Assembly: GCA_027490875.1 (NCBI GenBank)
Contig: JAIXXE010000120.1
Coordinates: 1-5,667, forward strand
From: Alphaproteobacteria bacterium
Lineage (GTDB): Bacteria; Pseudomonadota; Alphaproteobacteria; UBA2136; UBA6156
DNA length: 5,667 nucleotides
Direction of reading: 5' to 3'
Below the pieces are notes generated by a model. The model was not told the DNA's origin. It did no database searches and saw nothing but the letters and a program-made list of their open reading frames with translations. Position 1 is the stretch's first letter, and the number at the start of each line of letters is the position of its first letter. The position numbers were made by a program, and so were the translations under genes. Of this stretch, positions 1 to 5,667 are shown in pieces.

Positions 1-704
1 TCGTCGGCAAAGCAGTAGGCGCTGTTTATAACGACGTGATTCCTTTTCATGGAATATCAATTGATGTTCGTGATACCGGCATACCGCAATCACACAAAGC
101 AGCTTTGTATTTCGGAATGTATGAGTCCGCAGAGTATCGCTTCGTACGGGAATTCCTTGACTCCAACCTACCCGTAGTCGAAATCGGTAGCAGCATAGGT
201 GCGGTAAGCAGTGTCGTTGCAAGCCGCCTCTCCGCCGGCGGTACCCTTGTATGCGTGGAAGCCAACCCCGCCCTGATACCCGCACTAAATCGCAACCTCA
301 AAAAAAATGCCAGCCACCTATCTGTACGCGTTGAAAACGCGGCCCTGGCATACGGAGCCACGCATGTTCCTTTCAGCCTTTCCGGCAACAACCTAGTATC
401 TCGCCTTGCGACCGACCCCGCCGACAGCGTCGTCTCAGTTCCCTCAATAACGCTTCATTCCCTGATCGCACCAATCTGCCAAAGACCCTTTCAACTGATA
501 ACTGACATCGAGGGCGCAGAGGTAGACTTGCTGCTAAATGAGCCCGACGCCTTGAGAAACTGCCCGCTTATGATCATGGAGCTTCACGCGTCATCGCGAA
601 ACGGTATCACAAATACTCCGCAAACCTTAAAGCAACTCATCGAGGCACTAGGACATCGCGTTGTTGCTCAATACGGAGCCGTTGTCGTCTGCTGTCGGCC
701 CTAG
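1..704 (+). CDS. FkbM family SAM-dependent methyltransferase, 5' end outside the window
   Basis: Likely a cytoplasmic O-methyltransferase using S-adenosylmethionine; in polysaccharide loci this family usually methylates a sugar hydroxyl, but the substrate cannot be read here. Numbering from an internal GTG at 36, the SAM-binding glycine loop is VVEIGSSIG (about residues 47-55), the acidic end of the second strand is CVEANP (73-78, E75), and the FkbM hallmark DIEGAE lies at 157-162, followed by the strand LMIMELH. The frame stays open from 36 back to the window edge and adds eleven plausible residues (VGKAVGAVYND), so the GTG at 36 is probably not the start and the gene is 5'-truncated by the window. 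It ends at TAG 702-704. The next gene follows after 124 bases on the same strand. Family assignment is confident; substrate and true start are unknown. Confidence 0.88.
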   Translation, partial: VGKAVGAVYNDVIPFHGISIDVRDTGIPQSHKAALYFGMYESAEYRFVREFLDSNLPVVEIGSSIGAVSSVVASRLSAGGTLVCVEANPALIPALNRNLKKNASHLSVRVENAALAYGATHVPFSLSGNNLVSRLATDPADSVVSVPSITLHSLIAPICQRPFQLITDIEGAEVDLLLNEPDALRNCPLMIMELHASSRNGITNTPQTLKQLIEALGHRVVAQYGAVVVCCRP

Positions 705-828
705 CAGTACACCCGACGACCTCACCTACACGACTCCGCTTCGCCAAACACCCTGATCGCCTAGGCCAACCCCTTACGAACCCCGCCAAGGCACAACTGC
801 CTGATTTCCGATTCGTATCGAGGCGAAA

Positions 829-1938
829 ATGCCGCAGCGTTTCCTTGAACTTGACGGCATGAGGGCGATTGCGTGCCTTTTGGTCGTCATCCATCACACT
901 TGCACGTCGGCAGCGGCGAGAGCAATTTCTGACTTCTCATTACCACTGGCGCGGCTGTGTTACTTTACTACGGCCTCTGGTGTAGAATGCTTTTTTGCGT
1001 TAAGCGGATTCCTGCTAATGTATCCATACATGGCCTGCGGAAAGCAACTTGATCTTTACCGCTACGTTAAGCAACGGTCGATGCGACTCGTTCCGCCATT
1101 TCTTGTCGCATGGTTATTCGCAGGTATTGTACAAATCATTTCCACGAAATGGCCTACATGGTATAGCCATGAACTCGTGTCCTATAAACTCTGGGATTGG
1201 CTCTGCCAACTAAATATCCTAACTCTTGTTGCCCGCACACATTTATATAATGGCGCTTGGTGGAGTCTAAGCATTGAGTGTCTTTGGTACATGATTGTCC
1301 CGGCAATAGCTGTGCTGTCGAGGCTTCTGCCAATTCTCCGAACATCGACAGCGTGGATGCTTGCAACCTTTGCGTCGATGCTCTCAGTATTCACGTATGC
1401 ACCGGAGACGGAAATGCTGCCTCGAATCCTTGCTGGATTTGGGGTTGTTTGCGAAAGGTTTTTCCTATTTGCAACCTGCTTCACGAGCGCGCTCTGGCTT
1501 ATTGTTTACCGCCCGCGAATCGGGGTGGTTTTCTCGGCCGCGGTTCTTGGGCTTTTTGTGATACTAGGTTGCTGTGTGACAGACGAGCTTCGAGGAATCC
1601 ACTGTGGCTATGCGCTTTTTTGGTCCGGTACGATTGCCGCTTGCATGAGATTTAGCTGGCCGCGCAAGGCGCTGGCTTCGCCACTGCTTGTTTGGCTTGG
1701 TGACCGATCATACTCGCTTTTTTTGACCCACATGACCGTATTTGCCCTAACAAATTGGGTAGTATCACACTATTGCGACGGGAAGACCGTGATCTACGGC
1801 GTCCTTACTCGAATCATAGGCCTGCCTTTGTCTTTGATCACTGCAATGACCTTATTTTGGTTCATTGAACGAAACACCGGGTGTCAATTCACAACGGGCG
1901 GAACGTTTTGGCCGCGACTTCGATACAGGCAGGCTTGA
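829..1938 (+). CDS. Acyltransferase 3 family membrane protein (OafA/YrhL-like O-acyltransferase)
   Basis: Integral inner-membrane enzyme expected to transfer an acyl group, usually acetyl, to a sugar hydroxyl of a surface glycan or its lipid-linked precursor. At 369 residues it has the usual length for the bare membrane domain, with no fused SGNH hydrolase domain. Family landmarks appear in order: LDGMR (8-12) with the H22-H23 pair in the first helix, FFALSGFLL (55-63), an RSMRLVPP segment (83-90), WSLSIE (145-150) and GDRSYSLFLTH (291-301). About ten hydrophobic segments run through the protein. The start is well fixed: an in-frame TGA at 802-804 closes the frame upstream, and GAGG (820-823) sits five bases before ATG 829. 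By hand count it is the least GC-rich gene here (sampled lines 43-48%). Flanked by two methyltransferases, it fits a glycan-decoration role; the acyl donor and acceptor are not visible. Confidence 0.92.
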   Translation: MPQRFLELDGMRAIACLLVVIHHTCTSAAARAISDFSLPLARLCYFTTASGVECFFALSGFLLMYPYMACGKQLDLYRYVKQRSMRLVPPFLVAWLFAGIVQIISTKWPTWYSHELVSYKLWDWLCQLNILTLVARTHLYNGAWWSLSIECLWYMIVPAIAVLSRLLPILRTSTAWMLATFASMLSVFTYAPETEMLPRILAGFGVVCERFFLFATCFTSALWLIVYRPRIGVVFSAAVLGLFVILGCCVTDELRGIHCGYALFWSGTIAACMRFSWPRKALASPLLVWLGDRSYSLFLTHMTVFALTNWVVSHYCDGKTVIYGVLTRIIGLPLSLITAMTLFWFIERNTGCQFTTGGTFWPRLRYRQA

Positions 1939-1939
1939 G

Positions 1940-2029
1940 ATGATTGGATGGATAGCCTTCTGCAGGGCGACTTACAGGATAGCCAGAGGCCCATGGAACA
2001 ATAGTTATGTATGTCTTGCGATCATTTAA
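1940..2029 (+). other. Possible 29-codon small ORF between acyltransferase and methyltransferase
   Basis: An ATG at 1940 begins one base after the acyltransferase TGA (1936-1938) and runs 29 codons to TAA 2027-2029, overlapping the first codons of the next gene in another frame. The peptide starts MIGWIAFCRATYRIARG and resembles no family I know. The tight stop-start spacing would allow translational coupling, and translation through it would bring ribosomes to the poorly served ATG at 2007. It could equally be chance, since a 30-codon open frame is common. Not a confident gene. Confidence 0.15.
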
Positions 2030-2939
2030 GGACATTGGCAAGCGGTTCTGTCACAAGCTTTTTCTTGTTGGTCAGCGACTCGGCATTGACGTTCTTCCAC
2101 GGCATTTCTATTCCGAGATCCCCGATATAAGAAAGCTGTCGCGGCAGCGGGAGTGGCGGCGACCTTTTTCGATGGCGTGCATCGCAGGAACATCAATAGT
2201 GGACCAGTGCGACGCCTTGCAGACGATTTGCCCCGATCACATCACGGCTCACCTTGCAGAGAGAGACGTCCATGACGAAGCGTGCCGCCGGAATGGGGAG
2301 AAAGGATTTGGTCTGATTGAGGCTGAATGCCTTTACGCATTCGTGCGAACGCATAAACCTGATCAGATCTTTCAAATCGGCTGTGGTGTGTCGACTGCAG
2401 TGTGCCTGATCGCAGCGAGGGACGTTAGATACGCGCCTGATATTGTGTGCGTCGAGCCTTATCCGACGCGTTTCTTGATGGCTGCGGCAAACGCGGGGGA
2501 GATCCGGCTGCTGCAAACGGCTGCTCAGGACTTGATGCCCGAGACGATAGACAGACTAGGTAGTCGAACGCTGTTCTTCGTGGATTCGAGCCATACGCTT
2601 GGACCGGCAGGAGAAGTGACACGGATCATCTTGGAAATGCTTCCCCGGTTGAAAAAAGGAGCGTATGTACATTTCCACGACATTCGCTTCCCATACGACT
2701 ACGATCGCAGGCTACTTTCCCAGGCACTGTTTTTTCAGCATGAGAGCTCCCTGCTCCATGCTTTTTTTGCCTGCAACGAGCGCTTTCGCGTCATGGTCAG
2801 CATGTCGATGCTGCACTATGAATCGCCAGCCGCGTTAAGCCGGTGCTTCCCACGCTACGTGCCGGCAGGAAACGAAGATGGCCTGGAAACCACTGCAGGG
2901 CACTTTCCTTCTTCACTCTATGCGCAGGTCGTGGCCTGA
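2007..2939 (+). CDS. Class I SAM-dependent methyltransferase (Methyltransf_24 type)
   Basis: Predicted soluble cytoplasmic methyltransferase, 310 residues, of a type common in exopolysaccharide and glycan clusters; the acceptor is unknown. The N-terminal part carries the LPRHFYSEIPD segment typical of this subgroup (HFYSPIPD-like), then a linker rich in charged residues. The Rossmann core begins near residue 120: IFQIGCGVST (121-130) is the SAM loop, CVEPYP (about 148-153) supplies the acidic ribose-binding residue E150, FFVDSSHT (190-197) is the motif with the usual D and H, and VHFHDIRFP (221-229) matches the family's HFHDI signature. Motif I has Gln123 where Glu is usual. ATG 2007 is the first standard start after an in-frame TAG at 1980-1982, but no good ribosome binding site precedes it; the nearest purine run, AGAGG at 1985-1989, is 17 bases away. 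The reading frame is intact, with no sign of decay. Confidence 0.85.
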   Translation: MYVLRSFKDIGKRFCHKLFLVGQRLGIDVLPRHFYSEIPDIRKLSRQREWRRPFSMACIAGTSIVDQCDALQTICPDHITAHLAERDVHDEACRRNGEKGFGLIEAECLYAFVRTHKPDQIFQIGCGVSTAVCLIAARDVRYAPDIVCVEPYPTRFLMAAANAGEIRLLQTAAQDLMPETIDRLGSRTLFFVDSSHTLGPAGEVTRIILEMLPRLKKGAYVHFHDIRFPYDYDRRLLSQALFFQHESSLLHAFFACNERFRVMVSMSMLHYESPAALSRCFPRYVPAGNEDGLETTAGHFPSSLYAQVVA

Positions 2940-3077
2940 ACGTTGTGTGCTGCAGTCCACTGCTCATCCTCTTGATCCGCAGGGGTCACTTGATCGATCG
3001 TTCACAGAGCATGACAGGGCAACTCAGCCTACGACGATGTCACAATCCCCTTTAATGGCCAGCCCCACAGAGCAGAG

Positions 3078-4967
3078 GTGATTAGTCACCGAGTCATGGC
3101 TATGCCTCCAACCGCACAGCAGAGCTCGGCTAAGATCGCCGCCGCGACGGTCTCGTGCGCCTGCGTTCTTGCTCCGCTCGCCCTTGGAGCTTCGAGTGCG
3201 GAAGCGAGATTCGGACTCGAGGCAGCAACATGGCTCGCCGTGAGCTGCTGGCTAGCCTCCGGCCCAATTGCTGCCAGATTGACGTGGATGCCGGTCTGCG
3301 TCGCCACCGTACTTCTGGTGCAGCAACTTCCCGTGCCCGATCGGCTACTTATGGCGATCGCCCCGGTATCGGCAGGCGCTTGGAAACTGGCTCATGAATC
3401 CACACCAGGCGTGTGGGGCTGCATCTCTGTCAATCCTGGGGCCTCTTTCACCGCTACATGCCGCGTGCTGCTCTCCGTGGCGACGTTGGCAATGGTGATG
3501 GATATCGGGCGGTATCGGTCGCAACGGTCGATGCTCCTCAGCGCCCTCGCCATCTCCAGCATGCTGATGCTCGGGCTGGGGCTCTGTTTCGGAAGCGCTC
3601 AACAAACGCAGGTTTTGCTCGGCGTGATCGACATCTCAGGGCCAATCGACCGAGCGAAGAACCCGTTGCTGATCGCAGAGCAGACGGCGGGGATCGGCTG
3701 GCCGAATGTCCAGACGCTCGCCGACCATCGCTACATCGCCGAAGATCGATCCGTTGGGGACGGGTTCGGGAGCTATCGATACAGCAATCACTTCGCCGGA
3801 GGTACTGCCCTCACGCTCCCGATCGCAGCTGCGCTATGGCTGTGGCTTACTCGCGGCAAGGTTCGGCAGTGGGTTCGCCAAGCTGTTTTTGGCAGCATGT
3901 TCGGGATGGCTTTGTGTATCGTCGCCATCATGGCCCAATCGCGTGCCGGAACGGCGGCGCTCGTACTAGCGGGCTTCACATTGTGCTTCCTGACGGCTGT
4001 TCATCCGACATGGAGAAGGACCGCCGGCTGGTTGGCCGCTGCGAGCGCCGGTGCAATCGCAAGCCTCTTGATCATTATGCTCGGCGGCTGGCAATGGGTG
4101 ATGCCCCTCGTCCCCACGGCCTACCAAAAGGCAGTTGCTGTCGTGCTCAGCGATGGCCGGGCCCTGGCGGCCCAGATCGCGGTGCGGATGTTTCGGGCCT
4201 CTCCCGTGCTCGGCACCGGCTTGACGTCGTTCGAGCAGATTTTCCCACGTTTTCAGTCTGGCCACACGAACCTGTATTTCGCGCACAACGACTACGCGCA
4301 GATTCTTGCTGAAACGGGCCTTGCCGGGCTGGCCGGTGTTGTACGATTCGCCTCCTTGTGCTGGAGCCGCTGGAAACGGTTCGTCGCCGATGCGGGACGC
4401 GACTACCGAATCCTCAATGCAGGCCCCTGGGCTGGCTTGGTCGGCTTCGCATCGCATTCTGCATTCGACTGGAACATGTATCTTCCAGCGAATGCCTTCA
4501 TGGCGTGCGTTGTTGCCGGGCTGTGCGTATCGAGCGTGCCGAATCCATCTTCTCCGAATGCCTCGCCTCGGCCGTACCTCGGGTCGATCGGCCGAATCCT
4601 GCTGCTCGCGGCGAGCCTGCTGGCGATCCTGGGCTTGGGCCGCGACACGCTTTCCGAGGTGGCCGGACGACGAAGCTTGGGCGCGGCCATGGTCGCAGAC
4701 CAACTCGCGCAAAAGGATCCCCTGCAGCCATCGGCAGTGAATATCCTCTCCGAATCGATACAAAACGCGGAGGCGATTTTCGCGCGGGATCCATACAACG
4801 CGGCACTCGCGGTCGCCCTAAGCCAGGCGAATTTACGGCTTGCCGCTCACCAACAAGATCTGAAGATGCGCGAGGAATACCTCGCTGCCTCACGACGATG
4901 GGCCCGTACGGCACAAAGCATGAACGCCACTTGCCGTGGTTTGCCGCAGCCATTAAACAAAAACTAG
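3078..4967 (+). CDS. O-antigen ligase/polymerase family (Wzy_C) polytopic membrane protein
   Basis: Inner-membrane protein of the WaaL/Wzy/PglL superfamily, 629 residues, expected to act on undecaprenyl-linked glycan at the periplasmic face, either polymerising repeats or transferring them to an acceptor. About ten or more hydrophobic segments run from residue 20 to about 520. Landmarks: SNHFAGG (236-242), QSRAGT (287-292) before a helix, and the Wzy_C region with FRASPVLGTG (372-381), then AHNDYAQILAETG (402-414), whose H403 matches the conserved periplasmic histidine of the family. The last ~110 residues are soluble, helical and Ala-rich, like the TPR-type tails of some relatives. Start is uncertain: GTG 3078 is the most upstream standard start after a TGA at 3012-3014, but the AGAGG at 3074-3078 overlaps it, and ATG 3096 or ATG 3102 are in-frame alternatives. 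GC is clearly higher than in the genes to its left. Polymerase, lipid A-core ligase and protein O-glycosylation ligase cannot be told apart from sequence alone. Confidence 0.88.
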   Translation: MISHRVMAMPPTAQQSSAKIAAATVSCACVLAPLALGASSAEARFGLEAATWLAVSCWLASGPIAARLTWMPVCVATVLLVQQLPVPDRLLMAIAPVSAGAWKLAHESTPGVWGCISVNPGASFTATCRVLLSVATLAMVMDIGRYRSQRSMLLSALAISSMLMLGLGLCFGSAQQTQVLLGVIDISGPIDRAKNPLLIAEQTAGIGWPNVQTLADHRYIAEDRSVGDGFGSYRYSNHFAGGTALTLPIAAALWLWLTRGKVRQWVRQAVFGSMFGMALCIVAIMAQSRAGTAALVLAGFTLCFLTAVHPTWRRTAGWLAAASAGAIASLLIIMLGGWQWVMPLVPTAYQKAVAVVLSDGRALAAQIAVRMFRASPVLGTGLTSFEQIFPRFQSGHTNLYFAHNDYAQILAETGLAGLAGVVRFASLCWSRWKRFVADAGRDYRILNAGPWAGLVGFASHSAFDWNMYLPANAFMACVVAGLCVSSVPNPSSPNASPRPYLGSIGRILLLAASLLAILGLGRDTLSEVAGRRSLGAAMVADQLAQKDPLQPSAVNILSESIQNAEAIFARDPYNAALAVALSQANLRLAAHQQDLKMREEYLAASRRWARTAQSMNATCRGLPQPLNKN

Positions 4968-5050
4968 CAGCTATTTCCGATTAGCAGATGGCCCTGTCCT
5001 GCACCCACAGCGACGAACCAAATAAGAACGCTGGCCATCAGAACGTGCGG

Positions 5051-5667
5051 TCATGTTAAATACGTTCCCAACACGACCAGTGTAAGCGGCCGTGACCAAT
5101 GCATCGATCGCGGGTCGTCGAGAAACGACCGCCATGTGCGGCCTACTTCGGCCGCGTCGATAAACGATTGTGACGCTAGATGCTTGATCGCCGCCTCGCA
5201 TGGCTCACGCATCTCGCCCCGCATCCAGGCGCCGATCGGGAGCGTGAAGCCTGTCTTGGGTCTGTTCGAGATCTGCTTGCTGAGCACGTGATTGCCCGCC
5301 ATCCGCAGCAGAGCCTTCGACGATCCGCCCCGCTTCACGGAGCCCGGCAAGGCCGACACGTAGTTCACAAGCGGTAGATCCAGGAATGGCACCCGCACCT
5401 CGAGGGAGTGCCGCATGCTGTTAGCATCGGTGTCACGGAGGAGGGTGTCGCCCATGTAGTGCGTGGCTTCCAGACGGGCCACCGTGTTGAACGGATCGCC
5501 GTCGAATACCGGCTCGATCCGGTCGCTGCCCGGCTCGAGATAGTCGGCCGCGAGGCCGACGCGGTCAGGCCCCAGCCCCATCGCTCGAATCCGCGCATCC
5601 GAGAGCGCCCGCCGCAGCGAGCGGGCCACGCCGGCCACGCTCGTGTCGCCGGCGACCAGATCGGCCA
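5051..5667 (-). CDS. Asparagine synthase (glutamine-hydrolysing) family, C-terminal part only
   Basis: C-terminal part of an AsnB-like enzyme, which uses ATP and glutamine-derived ammonia to amidate a carboxylate, classically aspartate. Only the last ~205 residues of a normally ~600-650-residue protein are visible; the frame is open to the right edge, so a GTG codon at 5638-5636 is internal and not the start. The synthetase-domain signatures are clear: a TLLRDTD stretch, then SMRHSLEVRVPFLD (5419-5378) and RPKTGF (5263-5246), whose lysine probably corresponds to a catalytic lysine of E. coli AsnB. The stop is TGA at 5053-5051 and the C-terminal end looks natural. The N-terminal glutaminase domain and the ATP pyrophosphatase loop lie outside the window. 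It faces the ligase gene tail to tail, with 83 bases between stops. In polysaccharide loci such proteins are often proposed to amidate uronic acids; that is inference here. Confidence 0.9.
   Translation of the reverse strand, partial: ADLVAGDTSVAGVARSLRRALSDARIRAMGLGPDRVGLAADYLEPGSDRIEPVFDGDPFNTVARLEATHYMGDTLLRDTDANSMRHSLEVRVPFLDLPLVNYVSALPGSVKRGGSSKALLRMAGNHVLSKQISNRPKTGFTLPIGAWMRGEMREPCEAAIKHLASQSFIDAAEVGRTWRSFLDDPRSMHWSRPLTLVVLGTYLT

Noticed and set aside
36..38. GTG at 36 as the start of the FkbM methyltransferase.
   Set aside because: The frame is open back to the window edge with plausible residues, and the family normally has extra N-terminal sequence before this point, so the start is likely upstream of the window.
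705..828. Terminator or regulatory hairpin after the FkbM gene, such as AGGCA-CAAC-TGCCT (789-802) or the palindrome GCCTAGGC (759-766).
   Set aside because: Stems of four to five pairs without a following T-run are expected by chance; I see nothing else in this gap beyond the ribosome binding site at 820-823.
2940..3077. A promoter in the gap before the ligase, for example TTTAAT at 3051-3056 as a -10 element.
   Set aside because: No acceptable -35 element sits about 17 bases upstream (around 3028-3033), so I cannot support a sigma-70 promoter; the composition step still makes a promoter here plausible.
2878..3081. A 67-codon open frame (+) bridging the end of the methyltransferase and the ligase GTG.
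   Set aside because: It starts inside the methyltransferase in another frame, has no recognisable motif or ribosome binding site, and its peptide is a mixed-composition read-through of the gap.
3413..4312. A 299-codon open frame (+) inside the ligase gene.
   Set aside because: It lies wholly within the ligase in another frame. Its Arg-, Asp- and His-rich product is typical of shifted GC-rich coding sequence, while the ligase frame has clear family motifs and membrane segments.
3966..4763. A 265-codon open frame on the minus strand opposite the ligase gene.
   Set aside because: An antisense shadow of GC-rich coding sequence: low-complexity Arg/Gln/Gly-rich product, no motif, no start signal.
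4987..5039. Inverted repeat GATGGCC (4987-4993) / GGCCATC (5033-5039) between the convergent stop codons, as a bidirectional terminator.
   Set aside because: Only seven base pairs closing a 39-base loop, with no T-run on either side; this is too weak to call an intrinsic terminator by eye.

Overview
This window is a piece of a surface-polysaccharide (exopolysaccharide or O-antigen type) biosynthesis and modification locus, probably from a Gram-negative proteobacterium. The Wzy_C-type polymerase/ligase points to a Gram-negative cell. The GC-rich right side would suit Burkholderiales or Xanthomonadales, but the lineage is an inference from style only; no sequence here fixes the genus.

Layout, left to right. 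A FkbM-family methyltransferase (+) enters from the left edge, with its 5' end missing, and ends at 704. After a 124-base gap comes a complete membrane acyltransferase-3 (OafA-like) gene, 829-1938 (+). A 68-base gap follows, holding a tiny possible ORF. Next is a second, unrelated class I SAM-dependent methyltransferase of the Methyltransf_24 type, 2007-2939 (+). After a 138-base gap comes a large polytopic O-antigen ligase/polymerase-family protein with a soluble helical C-terminus, 3078-4967 (+). Across an 83-base gap between stop codons, an asparagine synthase (glutamine-hydrolysing) family gene runs in from the right edge on the minus strand; only its C-terminal third is visible (5051-5667). 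No gene-free stretch exceeds 300 bases, and I see no tRNA, rRNA, CRISPR array or insertion sequence.

How the genes may work together (inference). The two methyltransferases and the acyltransferase form a decoration set: O-methylation and O-acylation of sugars or of a lipid-linked repeat unit. The Wzy_C protein would polymerise the chain or transfer it to its acceptor on the periplasmic side. The asparagine synthase-like protein is of a type often found in polysaccharide clusters, where it may amidate a uronic acid or simply make asparagine. No glycosyltransferase, Wzx flippase or priming transferase is visible, so the window is an internal or end piece of a larger cluster.

Base composition is uneven. 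Hand-counted 60-base lines give roughly 43-48% GC in the acyltransferase, 53-58% in the two methyltransferases and 65-73% in the ligase. This fits a mosaic locus in which the modification genes were acquired separately from the ligase and asparagine synthase side. All genes belong to known families. I did not find a convincing undescribed system; the findings are graded accordingly.
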